Shown here: positions 33,537 through 45,406 of the stretch, one piece after another | Layout of the letters: each line of letters begins with the position of its first letter | How positions within the stretch are numbered: the stretch's first letter is position 1 | Assembly (NCBI GenBank): GCA_958510825.1 | Contig: OY294047.1 | Span: 36,491,747-36,555,746, forward strand | DNA length: 64,000 nucleotides | Origin: Brachypterus glaber | Lineage: Eukaryota; Arthropoda; Insecta; Coleoptera; Kateretidae | Reading direction: 5' to 3' | Made by a program: the position numbers and the translations under genes | The notes under the pieces: model-generated | Seen by the model: the letters and a program-made list of their open reading frames with translations, nothing else | What the model was told of the DNA's origin: nothing | Databases searched by the model: none

Positions 33537-34451
33537 TTATTATTAATTTGAGCAATTTCGTCTCAGTGATTATTCATATCAATAAAAATCTACTACAGAA
33601 AATAAAATTAAAATGTTCTTATCAGGCGAACCTATTTCTAGATGCGCTGGTATAGAAGATATAGTAGTAAGTATTATTTTAAACGCAATACCTTACCAGC
33701 GCACACAGGTAAAAAATACCAACAAAAAAAACGGAAAAAAAATCATGAAGCGTCGAATGTTGAATATTTATAAACCTTATAGTGTCCTCTAAATGATTTC
33801 AATACATTTTTTTTAAAAATGTTTGCGGCCTTGCGTAAAAAATTAAATTTAAGTGGCACACTGCATACCGAGTGGGCCATTTAAACGGTTAAAAGTCGAT
33901 ATCTCAGAAACAGCATAAGATAGGTATTTGAATTATGGTACTAAGATTCAATATGTTTTATGTTTTATGTTTGTTTTTAACCTCGTACTATTCTACTTAA
34001 TTAAGCATCCCCTAAGTCCAGGACTTGTGTGGGCTAGTAGTAGAGGGAACCACTAGGAGACACCTTTTTATCAAAGCAGATTTTTTTTTTCATCCACACC
34101 CTTAGGTGGGAGAGGGTAACTATATTTTAAAATTTAAAAAATACAGCCCTAAAAAAAATTAAGTGTAAGATATTGTATATGCAATGTGCCACTTAAATTT
34201 ATTTTTTTAAGCAAGACCGCAAACATTTTCAAAAAAATGTATATACATCATTTAGAGGACAAGGTTTATAAATATTCAACTTTCGACGCTTCATGATTTT
34301 TTTCCGTTTTTTTGGACTTTTTTACCTGTGTGCAGCGCCTCTAGAAATAGGTTCGCCTGATAAGAACATTTTAATTTTATTTTCTGTAGGTTTTTATTAA
34401 TATAAATAATTATAATCATTGAGGCGAAATGGCTCAAATTAATAATAATAT
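33537..34451. mobile_element. Foldback element interrupted by a SINE fragment
   Basis: Outer arms tatcaggcgaacctatttct and agaaataggttcgcctgata, and inner arms with catgaagcgtcgaatgttga / tcaacttTcgacgcttcatg-type pairing, extend over about 300 bp each side. The SINE tail at 33970..34053 lies in the centre. Confidence 0.8.
33970..34053 (-). mobile_element. SINE 3' fragment
   Basis: Minus-strand copy of the SINE end: ttaacctcgtactattctac, gcatcccctaagtccagg, ctagtagtagagggaacc. No head or body. Confidence 0.8.
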
Positions 34452-35621
34452 TGTTATGATCCGAATATTTTATATGTAGTTAAAATTTTAAAATAATATT
34501 TCTTTAATATTGCGCTATGATACAATCTGGCTTCACGAGATTCGGCTTCGGTAAAGTCCGGTTTGTTCTACAGTAGTTCGGACCCCTCCTCGGTAATACT
34601 TGTCGGTATAACTTAAAAGTTGTCTAGTAATCTTAATTGTTTAAACAAATCTAATTTATGGTCAAAATGATCGTTTCAGATGTCAGAAATAGCAATTAGT
34701 TTGCAAATTGATGAGACTGAAACTCTTTTGTCGGGGTAATTAAATATGCGCGGTATCTTTGTAGATATTTTGCGCTAATAGCATTGTCAAATAAATTTAA
34801 CTAGTGACCTTCTTATTGGGTATATAAACTCATGAAAAAATTCATAATGATTCAGTTTTATTCAGGGTGTCGCTATGTCAAATTCAAAAGTGAAAATGTA
34901 GTTTCTGTGAGAATTAATTTTGAGATTTATTCTTGAATTAAAAATAGTTTTTAAACTTAGAAAAATTTTGAGACTTCAGACATAAAAATAATTTTGGACA
35001 CTTATAAATATTGTTAGTATGAACACTGATAGAAATTTTGATGAATATTATTTAACTTTGAAAAATATTTTGTAAACTTATTTAAATGACTTATACGAAC
35101 CAGTTTTAATATACACTAAGAAAAATGTGGACAATAAATTGGGATTTGAAATTGATTGCGAATAGTTGGGATTTCAAACATAAAATGTTTTAATTTAGAA
35201 GTATTTGATGGAAAACTAATATATAATGGAAATTAGAATTTAAGGGTTTTGCATAGAAGTAGGACTTAGAAGTAAGATTTGATCTTTCATGTTCTTGAAG
35301 AATTTATTCACATTTATTTAATATATTATTCTTAAGTTAAGAAGAAATCGTTTAATCTGTTCCTTAAGCACCAGCTCACTAGAACTCATTGAGCTCCCGA
35401 ATAAAGTGATAAGTGGTTAAGTATATTCTCCGCTCGGGTATACTTTAAATATGACAAAAGATTGGATGGCCAACCTAAATGAGTAAGTTATAACAAAAGT
35501 TATAATTAACTGCTCGGCTATAACCGAATTATATACCACTTCACAACATTAGTGATCGAATTTTCAACCTCACTACATTAGTAGAAAAATATTTATTAGT
35601 AAAAAAAACCACTTCACAACA
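34452..35621. mobile_element. Candidate solo LTR
   Basis: The segment starts tgttatgatccg and ends cacttcacaaca, giving an imperfect inverted terminus (tgttatga / tcacaaca), and is flanked by atat on both sides (34448-34451, 35622-35625), as expected for a 4-bp duplication. A tatataaac at about 34820 and a gttttattcag start-like site fit an LTR promoter. There is no internal region; the terminal motif is repeated nearby at 35538, so the right edge could be wrong. Confidence 0.45.
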
Positions 35622-35827
35622 ATATAATTACATCACGAGGTAAACTGATTTGACTTTATCAAGTTTTTAACATTAATTTATATATATTAAACAATGTTCG
35701 TTTTATCCTTAAATAAATAAGATAGTATTTTTAGTGCGTTCGTGTTCTGCAGTTCATGAATAAATGTCAACTAAAATTTTTTAAAAAGTAAAAAAAAGTG
35801 TACGGAAAATAAAACAGAAACACTTAC

Positions 35828-35894
35828 CTTCTTTAGTGCTAAATCTGTTAACGTCGGTTTCATTTACTTTTAATATCACGTCTCCTACTTCCAC
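35828..35894 (-). CDS. Efa6: EFA6 exon 1 in window: middle of the PDZ domain
   Basis: Twenty-two codons, VEVGDVILKVNETDVNRFST then KE, the most typical stretch of a PDZ fold (GD-x-IL-x-VN-x-x-x-V). With the micro-exon at 31420 it makes a PDZ C-terminal half. The carboxylate-binding loop (GLGF type) must be in an earlier exon, which I did not find between 35895 and the right edge. Acceptor ttccag above 35894, donor gtaagt from 35827; phase 0 at the start, one base left at the end. Human PSD proteins lack this domain as far as I recall, whereas a PDZ has been reported in fly Efa6, so ancestry should be checked. Confidence 0.88.
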
Positions 35895-36513
35895 CTGGAA
35901 CCAAAAATAAATGTTAAATTTATTAAATAAAAAATATACAGTATACATACACATATAATTTATACTGCTTATGTATGTAAGTTAGGCATTATACATAAAT
36001 TGTATATATTGTATATAAATCATTATCAAAGATATCTTTTACATCGTGGTGCCTTCGCCATAATTCCAACCAATAAAAAATTGGGTATAAAATTTGAAGC
36101 ATTTGTATGTTTGTATTAGTATAAAATGTTAATTGTAAATTTTACTTTTGTAGAAATTTTATTTGGTAAATTTACAGTTTTTATGATAAATATTTAGGCG
36201 AAATTTCAGCCTTTTTTACATCCCGGAACATATACTCGGCGCATTATCTATCTGAGTAACAAATTGGATCAAGGAAGCTATGATTAGTGGATTAAAAATG
36301 ACTTTTAGTAATATTTTTGTAGCCGATTGTGCTTTTGATAATTTTTAACATTTAGGTTAAATTGACTGTCATTTTACGTCTTACAAATAATAACAAAACC
36401 TGTTTAAAAAGTAAAACTTTGTTCAAAATTATAATAAAAAATAAGTTTTTATTCATAAAGTGCTATTATAGACTTAAATTTAACATTACCTGAATAAAAT
36501 TACGGACCAGTAT
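35895..36513. other. EFA6 intron segment left of the LTR element
   Basis: AT-rich. A 26-bp stretch (ctcggcgcattatctatctg) at about 36235-36260 is inverted at 42609-42635, on the far side of the LTR element, so the LTR element appears to have landed inside an older inverted-repeat element. Confidence 0.45.
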
Positions 36514-37018
36514 TGTAATGTAATTGGGTATTTACCATACTTTTAATTAAATTTGTTCGGTTCATATAGACCATTGTTTACCTTATGCACCAGAAGAGTG
36601 ACCTTGGATTTACCATGTTCGCAACCTAAATAATTAGTTACCTTTTAGGGACTTAATATTTTAATTAGGGAATTTCTGATTGATTAGTTTGACATCTGTC
36701 AATCACTTCCATTTTTTTACTTTCACCTTTCGATAAGAAGCTTAGTTTTAAAATCTTTATTTATTTCTATCATCCTTTGGGATAATTTAGTTATTTAATG
36801 AATAAATAACATCCTGGTGTTAGGTAAGTCTTTTAACACCATTATTTTTATCTCAAGCTAATGCTTTAACTTATTTTTTAGATTTTTATATTGGTTTGAT
36901 AAACCAGGTCACTCTTCCGATACTTCGATCACATTGAATAAACTTGCTATATTTGGTATAACTGTTTTACTCACGACCCCTGTACCATTTCGGCGCCCAA
37001 TACAATTTTGGTACTACA
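36514..37018 (+). repeat. 5' LTR of the Ty3/Gypsy element
   Basis: 505 bp, starts tgtaatgtaattggg and ends ttttggtactaca (TG...CA). I see no difference from the 3' copy, which implies a recent insertion. The 4-bp target duplication gtat lies at 36510-36513 and 42325-42328. An aataaa signal is at about 36801. A primer-binding site should follow directly; acgtgtttgcccaacgtg is there but I cannot assign the tRNA. Confidence 0.95.
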
Positions 37019-37109
37019 ACGTGTTTGCCCAACGTGAGAGCTATAGAGGCATACAATTAACCGTCCAGGCTTGGGCCAAGTTTTATATTCACATATAGCA
37101 CAAAACAAT

Positions 37110-38426
37110 ATGCCGGTGGATCACAGTCCAACATCACACACCAAAAATACCAGAAGTGGCACAAGTTATGGTGGCACCAGCAGAGGTCCTCGTAGGGAGC
37201 TGCCCATGGCTGACATTAGTGTAGAAGGGGGTATCGAGTCACTAGCAACAGCATTGCCATCCTTAACCACCAGTGAAACAACCCACCACAGCTCGGAAAG
37301 ACAGTTTCAACCAGTTTTAACTGCAGCAGGGGCGATTTCACAACATCGACCACCATCACTTTCACCACAGGTTTTTACACAAGCCATCCAACCAGGTATT
37401 TATGCTCCAAGTATAATCACAACAACAGAGCTAAATCCACCTGGGGATATGCAAGCTCAGGGTGCAGTGCCTAAGATTAGGAGGCCAACAGCATCAAACA
37501 ACTTCCTAGAAAGAAATTATAATAGTAATATACATTATTCTCAAAGTAATATGAATTTACCAACATATACCCATAGTAACTTGAATTTTACTAGAAATAA
37601 TGCAAATATACCAAATGTAAACATTGAACTACAAACCCCATCTTACAGTGATTTTAATTTAAATAACTTTAATACAGGGGGCTATAATTTCACAAGGGCA
37701 CCTCATATTCCTAGTTTTCAGAATGCACCAAATATCCCTAACATCCCACCAATCCCTACACCTGAAACACTTGCTAGTATTAAAAAATTAATACCATTGT
37801 TCTCAGAAGGAGGTGAAATTCACCCTTGCGAATTTTTAGAAAGATTAGAGAGAACATTAAATAATTATAACGTACCTTTTAACCTATTTGCTCCAGAATT
37901 GTCAGACATTTTTTTAGGTCCAGCGAAGCACTGGTTATTAGCAATGTTAAATAGTTTTAGAAATTTTAACCAGTTTCGTGACGCATTTTTACAAAATTTC
38001 TGGGGTTATTCTCACCAATCAAAACTAAAGTTAGCATTGGAAACAGGTCGGTACAATCGAACTACCAACTACACACACTATTTTCTTGGTCAGCTTGCGA
38101 AATCTAAGTTTTTGAATCCACCTTACACAGAACAAGAACTTATTTTGATTATTAGTCGTCACTTTCCTCCTTCAATTAGTTGTGCACTAATTGGCAGTCG
38201 TAATATATCAGATGTACTTGACAGATTGCGTTTGGCTGACAACTTTGATAATTATAAACAATCTTCTTCTTCTTCCTCCACAACTTATACAACTCAGCCA
38301 GTGGTGGCAAATAGGCCAATGAACCATAATAATAATAATCATAACCTAAAAAATGGTCAGTCTTTCGTTAAAAAGCATATTTCAGCGATACAAGAGACCG
38401 AATGTGCAAAACCTTCGGAAAACTAA
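37110..38426 (+). CDS. Gag of the Ty3/Gypsy element
   Basis: The frame opens without ATG at 37071; the first ATG is at 37110, giving 438 residues. The first half is polar and repetitive in Asn, Ser, Thr and Pro. The second half (about IKKLIPLFSEGGEIHPCEF to RDAFLQNFWGY) has the pattern of a retrotransposon capsid domain, which forms the particle in the cytoplasm. No CCHC zinc knuckle is visible, and a poly-Ser run and an Asn/His-rich tail sit where one would be expected. The end overlaps pol by 25 bp. I see no obvious slippery heptamer in the overlap, so how pol is made is open. Confidence 0.85.
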   Translation: MPVDHSPTSHTKNTRSGTSYGGTSRGPRRELPMADISVEGGIESLATALPSLTTSETTHHSSERQFQPVLTAAGAISQHRPPSLSPQVFTQAIQPGIYAPSIITTTELNPPGDMQAQGAVPKIRRPTASNNFLERNYNSNIHYSQSNMNLPTYTHSNLNFTRNNANIPNVNIELQTPSYSDFNLNNFNTGGYNFTRAPHIPSFQNAPNIPNIPPIPTPETLASIKKLIPLFSEGGEIHPCEFLERLERTLNNYNVPFNLFAPELSDIFLGPAKHWLLAMLNSFRNFNQFRDAFLQNFWGYSHQSKLKLALETGRYNRTTNYTHYFLGQLAKSKFLNPPYTEQELILIISRHFPPSISCALIGSRNISDVLDRLRLADNFDNYKQSSSSSSTTYTTQPVVANRPMNHNNNNHNLKNGQSFVKKHISAIQETECAKPSEN

Positions 38427-41400
38427 TAGTTCCCGAGGATATAGGCAGTCTGTCCTCTATGGGAAATATTTCAAAAACTGCCCACGATAATAAAGGTAAG
38501 TTTACATTAGTAAACAACCCAAAAAAAGATCTCCAATGTGATTTTGATCATTTATCAGAGGTAAATGACTCGTTTCGTTCCCCTATAATTACCATTAAAA
38601 TTAACAAAACGGAATTTCCGACTTTGGTCGACAGCGGTTCAGAATGTAGCGCTTTCTCAGCCAATGTCGAAAATATTTTGTCAATGACAGATGTTCCCAT
38701 GTTCCCAGTAACAGGTGTGCGGGTAACGGGCGCCTTTAGAAATAAAGAACGTAAGGTTTCTCACCAAGCGTTAGTCCCATTTACTATCGAAGACCATGAA
38801 TTTGAGTTTGAAATGTTACACATTCCAGACTTGGCCTATCCGATTATTTTGGGTTGTGACTTTTTGCGTTTTTTTCAGGCTAACATTAGTCTGGAACACA
38901 AAAGTATTTTTTTGAAATATCAAAATAAAATTCTACAAATTCCAGAGGCTAGAATTTTCCATGATTATTCAGCACCTGTAATTTCCCCTATAAAAAAAAT
39001 ATGTGCCGAGTCGAAAAGCCCGCCGATTCCCGGTGAACAAAATGATTCGTATTTAATAAATGATACGGATATAGAAAATGTGGTAAATTCTACTTTTCTG
39101 TCCGATCAACATAAACTTAAGTTTAAAAACTTATTAGAAAAACATAGAAATATATTTTCTGATAAACCTGGACTGACAAATGAGTACATTCATAATATTG
39201 TCTTATTCGATACAACCCCTTGGAATGTAAAGTCTTACCCCATCCCGGTACATCACAGACCCGCAGTGGCAAAAATAATTCAAGAAATGTTGAATGAAGG
39301 AATAATTGAAAGAACATCTTCTTCTGCCTATGCGAGCCCATTAGTAACGGTAGTCCGTAAAAACGGAACAGTGCGTGTCTGTTTGGATGCACGCCAATTG
39401 AACAGTCGAATGGAGCCCGATACTGAGCTCCCTAAACAAGTTCAGGACCTTTTAAAGACTTTACCCCCTGTAGTCAAGATTATGTCAACCCTTGATATGA
39501 CTAACGGGTATTGGCAGATTAAATTACGTGCTAAGGACCGAAAATACACTGGTTTTCTGCACAATGGTCAGTCATATCAATTCAAAGTTTTGCCTTTCGG
39601 GCTTAAAACGGCAGTTTCTAGCTTTTCCCGAGCTATGACTGTTATTTTGGGCCCAGCTTTCGACGAATTCGTCCGAATCTACATCGATGATGTGCTAGTA
39701 CTATCTCCTGATGTGGATACTCACTTAGAACATTTAGATCGAGTTTTGGGTCGCTTATCATCAGCTGGCCTAACCCTCCGTTTAAATAAATGCCATTTTT
39801 TCCGAAAAGAGCTAAACTTTTTAGGTTATGTCCTTTCAGAAAAAGGCCTACAAAGTGACCCATCCCGAGTTAGCGCCATCACCAATTTTCCAGAACCCAG
39901 GAACGTTAAGCAACTTCAAGCTTTTTTAGGCTTAACGAACTATGATCGTAGTTTCTGCAAACACTACGCAACAGTAGCTGAACCTCTTTTTTCACTTCTG
40001 CGCAAGAAAAATAAATGGACTTGGGGTTCCACTCAAGTAGAGGCTTTTAATAAATTGAAAGAAATGATTAAAGAGGAAGTACTACTATACCATCCCAGCC
40101 TATCCATTCCATTTTGGGTGCAATCCGACAGCTCCGATGTAGGGGTAGGGGCACAGCTCTTCCAAATGGTAGAGGGACACAAAAGAGTGGTCGCCTATGG
40201 TAGTAGGGTGTTGCTTCCCCGAGAACGTTCGTATTGCTCGGCGGAAAAGGAGGCTCTCGCTATGGTATGGGCCCTGGAAAAGTGGAGAGTTTTCCTGGTA
40301 GGAAAACCCTTTTACTGCCTTACTGATAACAAAGCGATAACCTATTTAAAAACATGTCGCATGTTAACACCTAGATTGGCTCGTTGGTGTTTATCATTAC
40401 AAGACTATGATTTTAGTATTAAACACATTTCCGGTAAGGACAACATAATTTCAGATATTTTATCTCGAAACCCTATTCCGAGGTTACCGGTGCCCTCGGA
40501 CCGTTGTTTTCAAATTTTATTTACAAAATTTGATACGATTTTCAGTCGTAGCCTAACTTCTATTGCCGAAGATCAAAAGAATGATCAAAAACTGGCCCGA
40601 ATACGAGAAAATGTTCAGCGTTTTCCAGAAGAAAATAGCCGTTTTGTCATTCACAAAGATGTGCTTTTTATGCGCAAAACCCCAGAAGAAAATTGTCTGC
40701 TCTGTGTGCCGAAAAATCGCATTGACGATTTTATCACTGCCTATCATACCGGCCTAGGACACTTCGGGGTATTTAAAACGCATGCCACAATGCGCAGGGA
40801 GGTATGGTGGCAAAATATGGCCAAAGACATAAAAAGAATTATCAAGTCCTGTCTTATATGCCAGTTGGCCAAATCCGGCCCTATTCTTCACCCTCCACTG
40901 CAAGCCATTATCCCAGAGGCCCCAGGGGACCTGCTGGCCCTGGATATTTATGGTCCCTTACCAAAAAGTCGAGGGGGCGTGGAATATTTGTGTGTAACAT
41001 TAGACGTGTTTACTAAATTTGTAACACTTTACCCCCTAAAAAGGGCCACTACAAAATCCATCCTTAAAAAATTAACTGAGGATTATTTTGTAAAATTTTC
41101 CACCCCTAAACGGCTACTGACGGATCACGGCACACAATTTGTTGCTGGGGCCTGGTCTGCAACCCTTGAAGCCCTCGGCATCAAGGTAATTAAATCCTCC
41201 GTCCGGCACCCGTCCAGCAACCCTTCAGAGCGAATTATGAAAGAACTATCTTGACTTTTTCGAACTTTCATCCACGACAAGCATAAAAAATGGGCTTCGG
41301 AAGTAAACCACTTGGCGCAACTGCTAAACAATGTAGTGCATGTGTCAACCGGGTATACCCCTTCCGAACTTCAAACTGGGTTTCCCGCTGAACTTCCCTT

Positions 41401-41740
41401 AAGAAGTATGATTGATTTCCCAGACCATCTGGAAAAAATAGAAAACCATGTTAAAATTTATTTTGCCAGAGAAAGCTTACTATCCCACGCAGTACGCCGC
41501 AACGCGTCTAGTAAGAAAAATCCATTGCCTACCTTCAAAGTTGGTGATCAAGTATTGCTAAAAGCCAACCCAATTTCGTCTGCAATTGAAGGAAGAACCA
41601 AAAAATGGATGCTTCTTTTTGAAGGTCCTTATAAAGTTAAAAAGACGGTGGATAAATTAACTTATATTTTGTATGAACCAGAAACAGATATTGAACGCGG
41701 AATGTTTCATGCATCACACTTGAAACATTTTAACCCTTAA
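38402..41740 (+). pseudogene. Pol of the Ty3/Gypsy element, one nonsense codon
   Basis: Starts at an ATG inside the end of gag, in the -1 frame. Domains by residue: aspartic protease with DSGS at 77-80; reverse transcriptase about 270-500 with YIDD at 427-430; RNase H about 570-690 with the first Asp at SDSSD; integrase with an HHCC finger (H782, H787, C817, C820) and catalytic D847, D907, E942. The frame stops at a TGA (41252-41254) just after E942, then continues open in the same frame to 41740, including a C-terminal GPY/F-like module (FEGPYKVKK). The stop leaves protease, RT and RNase H intact but removes the end of integrase. With matching LTRs this is a recent lesion, an assembly error, or a site read through. 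Confidence 0.9.
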
Positions 41741-41807
41741 CCGTATACCCTTTCCTGCAACTGTGATTTTATATCTCGCTAAAATTTTGCTTTAATTATA
41801 CCGAGCT

Positions 41808-41815
41808 AGGGGGGG
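41808..41815 (+). other. Polypurine tract
   Basis: A run aggggggg a few bases before the 3' LTR, the expected primer for plus-strand DNA synthesis. Confidence 0.75.
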
Positions 41816-41819
41816 TAGT

Positions 41820-42324
41820 TGTAATGTAATTGGGTATTTACCATACTTTTAATTAAATTTGTTCGGTTCATATAGACCATTGTTTACCTTATGCACCAGA
41901 AGAGTGACCTTGGATTTACCATGTTCGCAACCTAAATAATTAGTTACCTTTTAGGGACTTAATATTTTAATTAGGGAATTTCTGATTGATTAGTTTGACA
42001 TCTGTCAATCACTTCCATTTTTTTACTTTCACCTTTCGATAAGAAGCTTAGTTTTAAAATCTTTATTTATTTCTATCATCCTTTGGGATAATTTAGTTAT
42101 TTAATGAATAAATAACATCCTGGTGTTAGGTAAGTCTTTTAACACCATTATTTTTATCTCAAGCTAATGCTTTAACTTATTTTTTAGATTTTTATATTGG
42201 TTTGATAAACCAGGTCACTCTTCCGATACTTCGATCACATTGAATAAACTTGCTATATTTGGTATAACTGTTTTACTCACGACCCCTGTACCATTTCGGC
42301 GCCCAATACAATTTTGGTACTACA
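41820..42324 (+). repeat. 3' LTR of the Ty3/Gypsy element
   Basis: 505 bp, same sequence by eye as 36514..37018, ends tactaca, followed by the gtat target duplication. Confidence 0.95.
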
Positions 42325-43194
42325 GTATTATTTTAACCAAAAAATTCTCTGTTATAGTGTTTACTTTAAAAATTTATAGAGCACTGCATTATATTACTTC
42401 ATTTAAACAAAATTTTTATAGATTGATGCTTTAGTTTTCTTTTTATGCACTTTTCTTGTTATTTCTTCTTGCTAAAGCAAATTATTTGTATTTTTTTATA
42501 AATGTCAAAATAATGTCTTGATTGACAATAAATTTTAAACAAGATGAAAACCTTACATAAGGAACTAAATATATTCTGCCAACCAAATAACAAGAAACAA
42601 ATGACCATCAACTCAGATAGATAATGCGCGGAGTTTACTTTAATTATTTTAATTACGAATTTTGACATATGTCAAATGTGTAATTAGGTTGGACTTATTA
42701 GACTTATCAGAGTTGGTTTTGAGGTATTTATACTAATAATTCAATCCAACGTTATCGTATAGTAACCTAAAGCCTGCAGTTCCATGCGACAGTGTGACCC
42801 CAGACTAGTAATTTAATGTGGCTTTTAACGTGTTAATAACTTTATTTCCATTAAAAAGTTTTAAGAGACTTTTAAGCTGTAGTTTGAATTAGATTCATTA
42901 ATTTAATATTGTACAGTATTTATATAATATATTTCAAATATTATGTTGATGTTCAGGTAAACAAAAAAAATATCACTTACGGTAAATATTTTCAATATTT
43001 TTGTAATTTATTACAATTGCAAAAAATACAATTATTTTGTATTTTCAATAAACTTACAAACGTTATTGTAATTATTACAAAAAATTGTAATTATTTACAA
43101 AAAATGTTAAAAATGTGACAGTTATTAGAAATTTACAACAAACTTATTGAAAATTATGAGTTTGAAATAATTTATTTGTAAACTTACGAGATAC
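42325..43194. other. Segment right of the LTR element, no gene seen
   Basis: AT-rich. Contains the right partner (42609-42635) of the inverted stretch at 36235, plus short runs of ttacaat/attgtaa type near 43000-43130. No exon recognised. Confidence 0.4.
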
Positions 43195-45021
43195 ACACGG
43201 TACTCTTGAATGATCAATGGGTTGAACTAACGTGGCAAAAAAATCTGACCATGGAACATGGTAGTAGAAGGTTCACTTGTTATAGAACCATCGACAGCCA
43301 AATCCCAAAAACTTGTTTTTGGAAAATAATGTTAAATAACCGTCTGCAGAGTTCATGGTCAATACAAACTTAAAGTGTACATTATGTTGCTTGATTTTGG
43401 TTGTATTTCTCGTGCTGATTCCGAATATGTTTCAAGTTACTCTCTATCTTTTTCCATTTTTGAGAAAAAAGCTTATAAAAATCACAAAAAATATTTTTTC
43501 GCATGTTTTAATGTAGCCTAGACATTTTGTTATAAGACGATAAAATAACTTTCTTGGCTTAAATTGTAGTCCGATTCTCGTTCTGTATAGTTCCAAAGGA
43601 ATATCTTGGATTTTTTTTTCTTTTTGTAAATCGAAATACATATTTAAACACCCTTGAAATCGCGTTTTTATTAAAATACTTTTTTTTGTTAATCAGTGTC
43701 ATTACAGATGTTTCAGATTTGATGGATTTGTCCAACACAGAGGCGCGTTAATAATTTTTACCGAATACTTGAGAATGTTAATAATACTATTAACCTACCT
43801 ATTACTAGCTTGTTATAAATTGACTTATTTGTCAGAAATAATGTTATAACAATAAATGTTGAATTTTGATGAAGGCTTTTATTTTTTACCTTATTATTAT
43901 TTACATATATGTAAGTATTTTGAACTTAATAATTATATATTTGATTTAAGAGTGATATTTTGCCAAAAAGAATTTATATTACGGTTATATAAAATAAATA
44001 ATTGCTTCTATACTGATAACTTTTAAATTTATCTTAGATAATGAGCGACCACGAAAATAATAGAAAAAAAGTTTGTGCTGCCTGTGAAAATTTCATTTAA
44101 AAAATGTAAAGTCCATTTTAGGATAACTAAAAAATTTATTTATTTATTTATTTTATTTTGTTTAGACATAATATGCTATATGCTTAAGCTTTAATTATCA
44201 TGTATTAGAAAAAAAAACAAGCAGCCGTTTTTAAATTCATAAGCATATAAATCTAATTCCTTTAATTTTTACTTATTTTTTATACAGAAAATGAAAGAAG
44301 GTAGTTCGGAATTTGATAAAAAAACGTGTATATTGTAAAAAACTTTTGATCTGAGGTAAATTGTTGATGAGTTTTTAATTTAATTTAAAAACCATCTTTC
44401 AATACTTCACACTGTGAAGTCTATAATAATAAATGTTTTTGTCTGGGCAAAATATAGAAAATAACTTTAGGAACGTCTATGTACACATCTGACAATTACT
44501 TTTCAAAGTGAAAGATATATTATGAACACTATGTAACAAAATAATTAATTTTTTAATTTAAACACGTTTATAATAAAATTTTAAAAATTTTCACAAAAAT
44601 GTTAGACGAGATGTTCCTTTATAATAATACAGAACGAGAATCGGACAATAATTTAGGCTAAGAAAGTTATTTTATTGTCTTATAGAAAAATGTCTAGGCT
44701 ACATTAAAACATGCGAAAAAATAATTTTTGTGATTTTTATACGCTTTTCTCTCAAAAACCGAAAAAGATAGAGAGTAACTTAAAACATATTCGGAATCAG
44801 CACGAGAATTACTACCAAAGTCATGAAACATAATGTACACTTTAAGTTTGTATTGACCATGAACTCTGCAGATGGTTATTTAACATTATTTTCCAAAAAC
44901 AAGTTTTTGGGATTTGGCTGTCGGTGATTCTATAACAAGTGAACCTTCTACTACCATGTTCCATGGTCAGATTTTTTTGCCACGTTAGTTCAACCTATTG
45001 ATCATTCAAGAGTACCGTGTA
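43195..45021. mobile_element. 1.8-kb foldback with about 415-bp arms
   Basis: Left arm 43195 to about 43605 (acacggtactcttgaatgat, gacagccaaatcccaaaaac, gccgtctgcagag-type blocks) and right arm from about 44609 (gtttttgggatttggctgtc, atcattcaagagtaccgtgt) are reverse complements at roughly 90 percent by eye. The 1-kb centre is unique and AT-rich with no convincing frame. Confidence 0.85.
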
Positions 45022-45406
45022 CAACTGTATAATTTACAATAACTTGTGTATATGGCACAATTTATTTTATACGGCGTTTTTTATTTATGGAAAAAAGCTG
45101 GAATACTGGATAAAAAGTATATCAGTTGGAAAACAGATAATAATTGTAGTAAGGCTTTTACTAACCACTAACTGCTTTTGGGACACGTGTACACGTGTTA
45201 CATTAGTATCCTGGCAGGTTTATGTTAAAGTGCTCACCGAGAAAATTGAACAGGGAATAAACGTCTGCCTTAAGATATTGATATGTGCTAATGGAGTTTC
45301 CATTTTCTTACAAATGCGAAAAACATTGTAACTAAAAGCTACCAGTATCGTGTGCTATCTTAATAAAGATTTAATTTTAGTGCTGAAGTTCTTTTAAGGA
45401 AACTAG

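Larger units (their letters stand above)
36514..42324 (+). mobile_element. Ty3/Gypsy LTR retrotransposon, nearly intact
   Basis: A 5.8-kb element with two 505-bp LTRs, gag, a pol in the -1 frame, a polypurine tract and no env. It lies in an EFA6 intron in antisense orientation. Pol has the order protease, reverse transcriptase, RNase H, integrase, which defines Ty3/Gypsy. One nonsense codon in integrase is the only coding lesion I see. Confidence 0.95.

Noticed and set aside
39123..41331. Frames of 64 to 89 codons on either strand in the LTR element
   Set aside because: They overlap pol in other frames and have no independent support.
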